From Bacillus sp. ISL-41 (GTDB lineage Bacteria > Bacillota > Bacilli > Bacillales > Cytobacillaceae), in NCBI RefSeq assembly GCF_018613235.1, contig NZ_JAGGQP010000044.1:1-64000 (forward strand): a stretch of 64,000 nt of DNA, written 5' to 3'. The number at the start of each line of letters is the position of its first letter. Positions within the stretch are counted from its first letter, which is position 1. Shown here in pieces: positions 7,956 to 16,098 of the stretch. Below the pieces are notes generated by a model. The model had not been told where the DNA came from. It searched no databases and saw only the letters and a list, made by a program, of their open reading frames with translations. The position numbers and the translations under genes were made by a program.

Positions 7956-8780
7956 TCAAACCTCCTGCAAAAACCTCATGGCCCTTTCCCTTGCCTTCTG
8001 CTCATACTTCTCCGCTGCCTTTTTTACCTCTTCAGGCTTATGGTGTTCAAGATGTGCCTGCACGAAGGAAGAATAGCCCATGACACATAGCACGTACATG
8101 ACACTGCGATTTAAGAGCGGGCAGTAAGGATTATCAGGATTTATCTCGGTGCTGCTGATCAGTTGTAAATTCTTAGCTTCTTTTACATAGATGATAGAGC
8201 CTGATTCTTCCCCATCCTGAAACTTGTATCTCTCAAGGAAATAGGATGTAGTCCGCCCATCGAACTGGATATATTCAACAGGGATACAGGGAAGCTGCTG
8301 CTTCTTTAGGGCTTCCTCCGATAAACCAAGGTTCAAACGTTCATTATATTCGAATTTCAACTCCCGGAAAGTTCGCGGATCCTGCAAAACAGGCTGCTCA
8401 CTTGCTCTTCCAATAAAAGTTATTATATGAATCTCTTGATCCTCAATCTCGTAAACAAATAAAATATCCGAGTCAATTATCGCTCTTTTATTCGAGTTCA
8501 TTGTGATTCTGTTCGGGATTGCAAGCAGCTGGTTCAGCAATCGTTCCAATTGCGCAAATCCAATGTGCGGTCCTACTCTTTCGTTCCACCTTTTAAATGC
8601 ATGTACAGTTAATTTGATTTGGACATCATCCCCCGGAAAGGAAGGTCTTACGTTAGCCACCCTTTGAACACTCCATAATACTTCTTGTTTTGAGTAGACC
8701 TTTTCATTGTCCAAAAGCTGCACGGCTTTTATTATTTTCGGTCTCCTTAATAAACTCTTAGTTTTACCCGTATTAACCAT
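7956..8780 (-). CDS. Hypothetical protein next to the Zorya-like operon
   Basis: ATG 8780 is preferred over ATG 8789 because AAGGGA abuts the latter but stands 9 bases from the former. The 274-aa product is soluble. Around residues 60-125 it has TVHAFKRWNERVG followed by SNKRAIIDSDILFVY and IHIITFIGRA, a pattern reminiscent of small RelE- or DUF4258-like toxin folds; this resemblance is weak. The C-terminus is helical and charged. The gene has the same strand as the upstream five-gene operon but is 106 bp away and lies outside the inverted repeat at 8863-8886. It may or may not belong to that system. Confidence 0.7.
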   Translation of the reverse strand: MVNTGKTKSLLRRPKIIKAVQLLDNEKVYSKQEVLWSVQRVANVRPSFPGDDVQIKLTVHAFKRWNERVGPHIGFAQLERLLNQLLAIPNRITMNSNKRAIIDSDILFVYEIEDQEIHIITFIGRASEQPVLQDPRTFRELKFEYNERLNLGLSEEALKKQQLPCIPVEYIQFDGRTTSYFLERYKFQDGEESGSIIYVKEAKNLQLISSTEINPDNPYCPLLNRSVMYVLCVMGYSSFVQAHLEHHKPEEVKKAAEKYEQKARERAMRFLQEV

Positions 8781-8862
8781 TGTTCTCATTCCCTTAGCAT
8801 TTCAAGTTGATTTCCGTGGCCTTCCCTTTTCTTCCTCTTGGATTCTTCAGTTCAAAAAAATG

Positions 8863-8886
8863 AAGCAGGAGAACCGTCCCTCTGCT
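8863..8886. repeat. Left 24-bp inverted repeat bounding the Zorya-like operon
   Basis: The sequence is the reverse complement of 15977-16000 with one mismatch in 24 (core AGAACCGTCCCTCTGCT). It touches the stop codon of the gene at 8886. Related copies at 15977-16047 and 21266-21343 show that the motif belongs to a dispersed repeat family. Confidence 0.85.
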
Positions 8887-10172
8887 CACATTTTCTTTGA
8901 AAGCTCTCGGGATTTTTGTTGGACTAATATTATTTCTGATTGGTAGTGGACTGGGTGGACGGCTGTCTTTGCTATTGTTGCCATGGTTTGGGGCAGTATT
9001 TGGATTGTATTGTCTGGCCTGTTTTGAATAGATTGGGAGATTGCGAGTAATTCTTCTTTTCTGTTGAGCAGGTATTTTCTTTCCTCTGTAAAACGGTGCT
9101 GTGAATCTTTGGCTAGAATATCATTGGCTTTAGATTCTCGCAGATTTCCAAGCAAATTGTCCATTTTCTTATCTTTAATCTTCAGCTTCTCCTCAATCTG
9201 GTCAACAACTTTGCTGATCAACTTGACCATTGCCTCATTCAACTCAGCTTCTTGTTTTTTGGAAAAAGTCCTCTTGATTCCTGCAGATAATCTTCCTGCC
9301 TGGCTCACTCCGGCATAAGTTCCAACCATTGCACCGACTACGCCGCCTGCCGGACCAAAAATCATTGTTCCAACAATTACTGTCGCTTTCTGGCCGAGCG
9401 CTCCCAGTACTACCCTGGAAGTCGTATCGCTCACTACATTGAAAACCGCCTGGTTAATCGAGACCTCATCCGTCCAGACTCGTTTTATGTTGTAAATTGA
9501 ACTAACTCCAGCAGCAATCCAGGGAATCTCGAAATCCAGCAGGTCATCTGCATGGGAAATCGTTGTCGAAGTCGCCTCAAGCACCTCATCCCTTGAAATG
9601 CTGGACACATATACCTGCGGATTCCCTTCAAAATACGGCGCCAGTTCTTCATTCACATAAACCGGGATATCCGGATATTTCTCGAGATGTTCCCGCACTC
9701 CGGCCGGGTCAGCCAGATTTTTCACCTGGAATGGCTGCCCATCGACCAATATGTCCCAACCCGGATTATTCGAGGTTTCAGGAAATTCAACATCGTGGCC
9801 CTTGGCCTGAAGCTCTGCTGCAATCATCTGTTCAGCAACATATCCCTGCAGCTGAGCCATATCCCCGGTCAATGTTTCTGTATCAATAGTGCCGGCAAAT
9901 TGGCTCAAGGTAAATAAGCTCGATAGGTCCTCTGTCCGTGCAAAATCCAGCCCCTGAACAACTGCAGGATTGATCATGACATAATCATAGATGAATTCTC
10001 CGACACTGATTGCCGTAATCACTCCCGTCTGCTTCAATTGATCAGGCGGTCCGAAAAGCATCGTCTGCAGCCTGTTTCCAGAGGGCTTGTCCTCCTTAAT
10101 TGAACATTTCAGCGCCTCTTCATATTCGCCATTATTCCAACGTCTCCAAAAATCCTTATTGGATATCGCCAT
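8886..10172 (-). CDS. PD-(D/E)XK-like nuclease motif joined to a glycine-zipper segment
   Basis: ATG 10172 is chosen because GGGGAG lies 7 bases upstream; TTG 10178 is too close. In the 428-aa product a helix with E114 (GYVAEQMIAAEL) is followed by GHDVEF, then GWDILVDG (D140) and FQVKN (Q149-x-K151). This is the E...D...QxK order of Mrr-like restriction nucleases. Residues about 255-298 form a Gly/Ala-rich hydrophobic zipper (MIFGPAGGVVGAMVGTYAG), which could insert in a membrane. A coiled-coil tail follows. It starts 12 bases after the stop of the preceding gene, so the two are co-transcribed. The likely role is effector; this is inference. No close named family is recognised. Confidence 0.75.
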   Translation of the reverse strand: MAISNKDFWRRWNNGEYEEALKCSIKEDKPSGNRLQTMLFGPPDQLKQTGVITAISVGEFIYDYVMINPAVVQGLDFARTEDLSSLFTLSQFAGTIDTETLTGDMAQLQGYVAEQMIAAELQAKGHDVEFPETSNNPGWDILVDGQPFQVKNLADPAGVREHLEKYPDIPVYVNEELAPYFEGNPQVYVSSISRDEVLEATSTTISHADDLLDFEIPWIAAGVSSIYNIKRVWTDEVSINQAVFNVVSDTTSRVVLGALGQKATVIVGTMIFGPAGGVVGAMVGTYAGVSQAGRLSAGIKRTFSKKQEAELNEAMVKLISKVVDQIEEKLKIKDKKMDNLLGNLRESKANDILAKDSQHRFTEERKYLLNRKEELLAISQSIQNRPDNTIQILPQTMATIAKTAVHPVHYQSEIILVQQKSRELSKKM

Positions 10173-10184
10173 CTTCAAACTCCC

Positions 10185-11750
10185 CTAAATTTTAGTAAAC
10201 AAATCTGCCAGGCCGTAGTTTTCCTTTTCAAGCTTTTTAATTTTGTGGATGAAGCGAGAATGATCACTGTTCAATTGGCTCAAGCCATCTTGTAAAAAGG
10301 TCTTAGTCTCTTCTTCCTGAGCTTTTGCCGTCAGCAATTCCTGGATATGATCACGACTTGCAAGTACCGCATTCCGTTCACTCTCTTTAAAAGAACTTTG
10401 GGAATGGATTACATCATCGACCATCATATCCAAATACGAGTCAGCAACCTTCTCTTTTCCCTGGATATCCAGCGATGAAGAGAAGTTGGAGAAGCTGTTC
10501 TTCACTCTCTTAAAAAACCCGGTACTGGAATCATTCACTTTCTTGCTTCCCTTGATAAAAGCTATTTGTCCAAGTGTATTATGGTACAATTGCTTTCGCT
10601 TCAAAAATGATGAACTCACTTCCAACTGATCTAAATCAGTATTCTTCAGGGCGGACTTGATTTTCTGCCTCTCACTCACAAGTACACCCTTTTCTGCAAA
10701 AATCTTCGCACTAAGGTCATTTATTCGCTTTTCTCGCTCTGAAATTTGCTGCCTTACCGAATCCTGCTCAGCCACAATCTTCGCTAGTTCCTCCCGCAGC
10801 TCCGTATCATTCTCATACCGGCCTTCCCATTCCTGGATAAACGAATAAAAAGAAACATCCTCCCCTCCCTTGCTCATATATGGCAGAGCAATTTGCATGA
10901 TGACAATTGGCAGAAGCTTTGATTTAAGAGATTTATTTTGATGATTGAACAGAAGATAACCACCGCCCAACAACATTGGAATAATGAAGAATGGGTTAGC
11001 CAGGACCGCAACGGCAGATGTCATCCCCGTATAAAAGCCAAACGGCAGAGTGAGACCGAACAAGCCCGCAAAGCTTGCCACCAGGGATGTTGCTGTAGTA
11101 TAAAACGCAAATCCGCTGACCTCGACAATGATCGCAAAAACAACGCTTGTCCCGCTGGCCGCAATCGTCTTCCGCACCATTTCATCGGACAAATCATTTA
11201 GTCCCAGCTTATCTTTGATTTTCTGCTGCTTTTCTTCAGGCAAACTATGAATATAGTCATTCACCTGCGATGCGAATTTGGTCTGGTCTTCGATCGTAAA
11301 GTCCTTGAAGCTATCATCCAGCTCGCTGAACACCTTGCTCATCTGAAATTGGATCATCTTCTGCAGCAGCGTTGAGTTCGCTTGTTTTTCCGAAAAAGCC
11401 TGAAATTCTTTATCCTGCTTTTTATATTGCTGGTAAACATCCCGAATCATATTCCCACATTGGTCGGTGATTTCCTTTTCCAGCGTATATTTCATCCCTC
11501 TTAACTTTAACAGCCTGGTAATTTCAAGAAACAAATCAACCTGGATCACCTGGTCATCTGTATGCTGAAGTTTTCTCACTTCTGCTTCCAAATGTTTTGT
11601 AAAATGGTCCCCATCCTCTTTCGAGAAAACGTCCTTCGTTTTCGAAGATACAAGGTCTACGATATTGGTCTTGCACAATAAAGCATAAACCATCCTCAAG
11701 TCGCTGCCTTTCAAAGAAACCAGACTATTAGCCAATATTGCCCCATCCAT
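10185..11750 (-). CDS. Membrane and coiled-coil protein of the Zorya-like operon
   Basis: The 521-aa product has a helical charged N-terminal half, a hydrophobic core at about residues 201-268 (AGLFGLTLPFGFYTG, IIPMLLGGGYLLF) and a C-terminal half rich in coiled coil (about 318-350 and 480-515). The core followed by LLPIVIMQIALP recalls the hydrophobic domain of UPF0174/YaaW-type proteins, but I hold this loosely. The start is ATG with AGGGGTG upstream. It lies 51 bp after the zorB-like gene and 12 bp before the nuclease-like gene. A pore-forming or sensor role is possible but unproven. Confidence 0.7.
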   Translation of the reverse strand: MDGAILANSLVSLKGSDLRMVYALLCKTNIVDLVSSKTKDVFSKEDGDHFTKHLEAEVRKLQHTDDQVIQVDLFLEITRLLKLRGMKYTLEKEITDQCGNMIRDVYQQYKKQDKEFQAFSEKQANSTLLQKMIQFQMSKVFSELDDSFKDFTIEDQTKFASQVNDYIHSLPEEKQQKIKDKLGLNDLSDEMVRKTIAASGTSVVFAIIVEVSGFAFYTTATSLVASFAGLFGLTLPFGFYTGMTSAVAVLANPFFIIPMLLGGGYLLFNHQNKSLKSKLLPIVIMQIALPYMSKGGEDVSFYSFIQEWEGRYENDTELREELAKIVAEQDSVRQQISEREKRINDLSAKIFAEKGVLVSERQKIKSALKNTDLDQLEVSSSFLKRKQLYHNTLGQIAFIKGSKKVNDSSTGFFKRVKNSFSNFSSSLDIQGKEKVADSYLDMMVDDVIHSQSSFKESERNAVLASRDHIQELLTAKAQEEETKTFLQDGLSQLNSDHSRFIHKIKKLEKENYGLADLFTKI

Positions 11751-11801
11751 TTCTTGTCACCCCTGCTGTAAAGATATTTAAAGGAGCCATACTCACTCCT
11801 T

Positions 11802-12533
11802 TTAGTTACTTTCATCGACCGCAAAATTCTTCAGCCTGAATTTGAATTCAACCCTGCGGGATTTTTGCCGGTCCACATTTCCATCCTTCTTTTTCAGCTG
11901 ACTCTCCGAACGACCATTCGCGGTGATATCCTTCACGACCTCCGCTTTATACGGAAAATCACCGAATTCATCACTTAAAATATATCTGACGACGTTATAT
12001 GCCCGCTTTTGTGACAAATCCAGGTTATCCATATAAGAACCGACATCGTCTGTATGCCCTTCAACAACAATTTCAGCGATACTTTCCTTGTTATCTTTAT
12101 AAAGGACATTAAAGTAAATGGGAATAAAGGTTTTTAATTGGCCTTTAAATTCCGGCCTGACCTCAGCCTTTCCTGTCTCGAATAGGAGGTCCGCATTGAA
12201 TTTAATCGCCCCTGTCTCTCTATCAATTTCAATATCAAGATTCGTCTTTTTGAATTCCGCTTCGAATTTTGCAACTATATCCTTGCGAACCCCGGTAAGC
12301 ATCGCAATCTGCTTTTCTTGCTCTTCTATTTTCTTCTTGCGATCCTCTATTTCCAGCTTCCCTTTAGCAATTTCATCCTGCATCGCCTTGGTCACATTCT
12401 CGTTATGAATTGTTGTCGTAACCATGATCAGAATGACAACCAGCAAGATGGTGGCAAGCAAATCGGTAAAAGTTGGCCAAAAATCATTATCAGAGTTTGT
12501 TCCATCGAGAAGGCGCCGATACTTGTTATTCAT
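11802..12533 (-). CDS. zorB: ZorB-like OmpA/MotB-family motor protein
   Basis: The 243-aa product has a short cytoplasmic N-terminus, one membrane helix (about residues 19-42) containing the ion-carrying Asp of MotB-type proteins (FTDLLATILLVV, D24), a coiled coil (45-95) and an OmpA-like peptidoglycan-binding domain (about 115-235) with LLFETGKAEVRP, VEGHTDDVGS and DRQKSRRVEF. With the ZorA-like protein it should form an inner-membrane, ion-driven rotor fixed to the wall. RBS GAAGGTGATG precedes the ATG, which is 14 bp from the zorA-like stop. Flagellar MotB is less likely: no flagellar gene is near and the partner has a long tail. Confidence 0.85.
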   Translation of the reverse strand: MNNKYRRLLDGTNSDNDFWPTFTDLLATILLVVILIMVTTTIHNENVTKAMQDEIAKGKLEIEDRKKKIEEQEKQIAMLTGVRKDIVAKFEAEFKKTNLDIEIDRETGAIKFNADLLFETGKAEVRPEFKGQLKTFIPIYFNVLYKDNKESIAEIVVEGHTDDVGSYMDNLDLSQKRAYNVVRYILSDEFGDFPYKAEVVKDITANGRSESQLKKKDGNVDRQKSRRVEFKFRLKNFAVDESN

Positions 12534-12547
12534 CCATCATCACCTTC

Positions 12548-14500
12548 TTATTGCCCAACCGGTTCTGGGGTTTTGTCTTGTATTCCTGTAGCCAATTTCT
12601 GGACATTCGAATCAAGCGACATGATCGAGTCTTGAAGCTGGTTTAACGTAAAATACCCCACTTCTTCCATCGTAGATCTTGAAGCATCCATCGCGTCGAA
12701 CTTTCTCTCGATAATGTCATTCGTTGTGCCAATATATCTCTGAAAGTGTTTAAGTGTATCTTTGAAACTATTATCCAGGCTGTCCTCAAGCAGCGAAAAC
12801 AGCTTATTCATACTTTCAGACGACTTTATCACATATTCATTAAGCGCCGCCTTTAATGATTCTGACTGCTGTTGCTGCTGGACATAGTTGTTCTTGAATG
12901 TGTCCTCCATCTGGGCTGCAAGCTCTGTCAGGCGCTCATTATTTTGTTTGTAATTCTCAAAGTTAGATATGGCCTCTTTGAAGGACTGCTGGATCTGCTC
13001 ATTTTGCGAGAAGCTATCCCTTAGGTAGGCATTAAAATCCTCCTGGGTCGTACGATGAGAAGATAGCTGCTCGTCCATAAGGGTCGCCAGGTTTTGGAAC
13101 ATCGATGTCTGCGAGTCATTCTGGACTTTAAGCTGGGCAATTTCGAACCCAAGCTTTTGAAAAAATTTCTGCAGCTTCTCCGTATTCTCGGAAAACGACT
13201 CCGACACGCTTGCAAGGTTTTCGAATGAACTGTTTTCAAGTATATGCTTCATCACGCTGGTTGCTGACTCAACTTCCTTAATATAAGACGAGTTCTTTTC
13301 CTCAATCCGCTGCTGGCTTTCCACAAGAAGTTTCTGCTGGCCGAGACTTCCATCGAAAAACTTGGCCATTTCCTCGTAAGCATCATGGACACGGTCAACA
13401 GCTGAATTGAATACATTCGAGAATTGCTCTTTGGTGGCATGATAATCCTGAACAATATTATTTAGGACAAAACTCATCTCTTTTTGCTGCTGGGCCTGAG
13501 TTGCCCAAATAGAAGCCACCTTTTCTGCTGAATATTGGACACTGTTGACAAGAGTGCTTTGAACCGCCTCCTGCTGATGGAAGTAATCAAATAATTTGCC
13601 GAAATCATCATGTATTTGCTTCGATCTTTCATTAAATAAAGCACTTACCTCGCGCATATCACCAAACAAGCGGCTGAGTTCGCCTGTATTTTTGCTAAAA
13701 TCAGCATTGAACTGGTACATATTCTTTGTCGCCCTCTCAAAGTTCTTCGAAAAGTCTGCGACGTCAATGAACGATTGGCCCATCCGTTCGATTGCTTCCT
13801 TCACATCGACCATCGCGTGAATAACCTTCATATCAGAACTCTCATGGTCACTCTGGTGAATAAAATTCTCGATTTTCAGCATCAGCTGGATCAGGAGCTG
13901 TTCGGAGTTCACGATCCTGGAATGCAGGTTTATACCAATTGAATAGAGGATACCGGCAATACTCGTGTAAAATGCAGTATTAACCCCTGATAAAATATTC
14001 ATTATAGAATTGTCCTTTAAACCAGCCTCAATACCAGCAAGCGAGTATACTAGTCCAACGAAGGTTCCCAAAACTCCTATCAAAATGGTGATAGAGGCAT
14101 AGGTTTGAATCAGCTTCAAGTTTTTTACGATATTTGTATTCTCAAGCTGAAAATCTGCAAAATAGGATTCCAGGAAGGATGGAATATTGATTTGCAGATC
14201 ATCATTCTTTTTTTCAGCCCGATATTTTGCGAGTATTTCTTTTGCTAATGGGGATGATCCAGGATCCCTGTTGATCGTCTCCAGGATCCCTTTCAAATGA
14301 ATATTGAATCTCTTATTCTGGTAGATCGAGTAATAAGTGATGAATGACAATAAAAGAATCGTCGATATAACAATGATGTCGCCTGTTACTGATTGACTTT
14401 TTACTACCTTCAAAATGTTTGCTAGGAATATATAAGCAATTGGGGGTGAAAAAATGATGATATACTGCCATGCCGGCAGCACTTTAACATTACTTCTCAT
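12548..14500 (-). CDS. zorA: ZorA-like MotA/ExbB-family protein with a long coiled-coil tail
   Basis: The 650-aa product has four hydrophobic helices: about residues 12-31, 41-60, 133-157 (ITILIGVLGTFVGLVYSL) and 171-192 (NTAFYTSIAGILYSIGINL). The last two carry the MotA/TolQ/ExbB signature. Residues about 195-650 form an almost unbroken helical, Gln/Ser-rich coiled coil. Flagellar MotA is only about 250-300 aa, so the tail is the distinguishing feature; in described Zorya systems the intracellular ZorA tail links phage sensing at the envelope to cytoplasmic effectors. The start has AAGGAGGAAGC upstream and lies 15 bp after the NYN gene stop. Confidence 0.85.
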   Translation of the reverse strand: MRSNVKVLPAWQYIIIFSPPIAYIFLANILKVVKSQSVTGDIIVISTILLLSFITYYSIYQNKRFNIHLKGILETINRDPGSSPLAKEILAKYRAEKKNDDLQINIPSFLESYFADFQLENTNIVKNLKLIQTYASITILIGVLGTFVGLVYSLAGIEAGLKDNSIMNILSGVNTAFYTSIAGILYSIGINLHSRIVNSEQLLIQLMLKIENFIHQSDHESSDMKVIHAMVDVKEAIERMGQSFIDVADFSKNFERATKNMYQFNADFSKNTGELSRLFGDMREVSALFNERSKQIHDDFGKLFDYFHQQEAVQSTLVNSVQYSAEKVASIWATQAQQQKEMSFVLNNIVQDYHATKEQFSNVFNSAVDRVHDAYEEMAKFFDGSLGQQKLLVESQQRIEEKNSSYIKEVESATSVMKHILENSSFENLASVSESFSENTEKLQKFFQKLGFEIAQLKVQNDSQTSMFQNLATLMDEQLSSHRTTQEDFNAYLRDSFSQNEQIQQSFKEAISNFENYKQNNERLTELAAQMEDTFKNNYVQQQQQSESLKAALNEYVIKSSESMNKLFSLLEDSLDNSFKDTLKHFQRYIGTTNDIIERKFDAMDASRSTMEEVGYFTLNQLQDSIMSLDSNVQKLATGIQDKTPEPVGQ

Positions 14501-14515
14501 GTTGCTTCCTCCTTG

Positions 14516-15883
14516 TTAGATGATGATGCTTTCCCAATAATCCGTTATGAAATGGTGCCTGTCCTTAAAATGAGCAACCATTTCCTGTGATGTATCCTCT
14601 GGATGAATCGATATGACGTCAACCTGCACACCCTTTTCTTCATACTCTTTCATGACCGGGAGGAAGTGCTTGTCCCCCGTCAGGACAAGAATCTTAGTGT
14701 ACTTATCCATTCGCTCTCTCATTTTTGCAATCAGCTTGAGGTCATCCGCATCCATTTCCCTGCCATTTTCAATTACCTTTGCTCTCTCTGTGCCATTTTC
14801 TGCTGTCAGCACTTGAAATCTTTGCGCCTCGAGGCTGACTTTAAACTCGTCCCTTCTTGCCTTTTCATAACTGGTTTTTGACTCACTCTCATCCTTCGGA
14901 TAAAAAATTGCTGCATATTGATCTGAGATATTTTTCTTCTCTCCAAATACCTGCGTTAACAGCTGGCTAAAATCAATATTATAAGTATGCAGGCCAGTAA
15001 AAATATTGGCTGTATCCAGGAACACAGCAACCTTTTCTACCTTCGGAGACCGTCTGCCTTGCTGGTCAAGGAACGCAGCGATTTCTCTAAAATCATCAAA
15101 AGCATAATTATTCTGATCAAGTGCGATCATTAATAAATTTAAGTCCGAGTTATATTGATCTTCCCGGTAACTACCCGATCCGTATAGTTCTCCAGAAAAG
15201 TCCTGGATTAGAGCCTGAAATACTTTGAGATTATGAAGAAGGATTTCCAACCCGGGAGCAGAAGAGCGATCAAGAAGGTTATACATAAAAAACTGTTTGA
15301 TTTCCCCTTCTTTGTTAAATAAGAAGGCATCCATTTTTAAACGATGATCTGCTTTTACCTTTATGTCGGTAATGAACTGGAAGAAGCTAATTAATTGCCT
15401 GATCCATTTTTGATTATGGAGCATTTTCGAGACGTGCTTATTTTTGAGAGAGTACTCCTCCATAGACTGAATCACTAAAACGGGGATACGATTAATCGCT
15501 GCACTCTTTTCCTTAATTAAATATCTATTAACACTCTTTATCGTTCTATGTATACTTTGTTTATTCACGAAGGCATTTTCCCCATACGAAATCAACTTTG
15601 CCTTGTTCTTGATCGAATCCAGCGGTGAAATCGCCTCAATAAATACTTGCAGGAATTCATGAGATTCCCGTGGAAGAATGGTTTCTTTTAATAGCACAAT
15701 CTCATGCATCTTTGCATTTATGTAGGAAGGATCAGCTATTAAAGAATGTCCCCCACGTCTTTCAGCAAGCCGGAATACAAACTGATGATTCCCCACCATC
15801 TTAAAAAACGCCCGGTAGACCCCATCCCCTTCCTCCTCCGACAAAAAAGGAAGAACATAGAGAAACTCTCCAGATAAAGACAT
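14516..15883 (-). CDS. NYN-domain (PIN-like) putative ribonuclease, first gene of the operon
   Basis: The 455-aa product has an N-terminal half of unknown fold (about 1-275) and a C-terminal NYN/LabA-like domain (about 283-450). The expected acidic residues are visible: D290 (VAVFLDTANI), D378/D380/D381 (EMDADDLKLI) and D404 (LVLTGDKHFLPVM). NYN proteins are usually metal-dependent RNA nucleases. The start codon has GAAAGGGGGC about 9 bases upstream. Being first in the operon with the motor genes, it may be an RNA-cleaving effector or regulator. This pairing with zorAB is not one I know from described Zorya types. Confidence 0.8.
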   Translation of the reverse strand: MSLSGEFLYVLPFLSEEEGDGVYRAFFKMVGNHQFVFRLAERRGGHSLIADPSYINAKMHEIVLLKETILPRESHEFLQVFIEAISPLDSIKNKAKLISYGENAFVNKQSIHRTIKSVNRYLIKEKSAAINRIPVLVIQSMEEYSLKNKHVSKMLHNQKWIRQLISFFQFITDIKVKADHRLKMDAFLFNKEGEIKQFFMYNLLDRSSAPGLEILLHNLKVFQALIQDFSGELYGSGSYREDQYNSDLNLLMIALDQNNYAFDDFREIAAFLDQQGRRSPKVEKVAVFLDTANIFTGLHTYNIDFSQLLTQVFGEKKNISDQYAAIFYPKDESESKTSYEKARRDEFKVSLEAQRFQVLTAENGTERAKVIENGREMDADDLKLIAKMRERMDKYTKILVLTGDKHFLPVMKEYEEKGVQVDVISIHPEDTSQEMVAHFKDRHHFITDYWESIII

Positions 15884-15929
15884 AAAACCAGCCCCCTTTC
15901 AACATCTATTCACCAATAAAACCAACAGA

Positions 15930-15957
15930 TATTTAGCCCTACTAAATATATCGGCAA
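15930..15957 (-). promoter_or_regulatory. Candidate sigma-A promoter of the Zorya-like operon
   Basis: On the minus strand TTGCCG (15957-15952) is separated by 16 bases from TAAATA (15935-15930), about 45 bases upstream of the NYN start codon. It fits the vegetative consensus moderately. It lies inside the inverted repeats, so the operon would carry its own promoter. Confidence 0.4.
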
Positions 15958-15976
15958 AAAGTCCCATTTTTTTAGA

Positions 15977-16047
15977 AGCAGAGGGACGGTTCTCGTGCTT
16001 CAACTTTTAAGTCTGACGATTGAAAAAACAAGCACGAGAACCGTCCC
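15977..16047. repeat. Inverted repeat: right boundary of the Zorya-like operon
   Basis: GGGACGGTTCTCGTGCTT (15983-16000) pairs perfectly with its complement at 16030-16047, with a 29-base loop. The extended left arm 15977-16000 matches the inverted copy at 8863-8886 in 23 of 24 positions. The element lies between the divergent NYN and LCP genes. Confidence 0.85.
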
Positions 16048-16098
16048 CGTGTACTCTTTTTTGTGTAAAATCTACTAGTTATGGGTAGGAATAATAAT

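Noticed and set aside
11802-14500. Flagellar MotA/MotB genes
   Set aside because: The MotA-like protein is more than twice the usual length because of its coiled-coil tail, and no flagellar or chemotaxis gene lies near. The companions are nuclease-like proteins.
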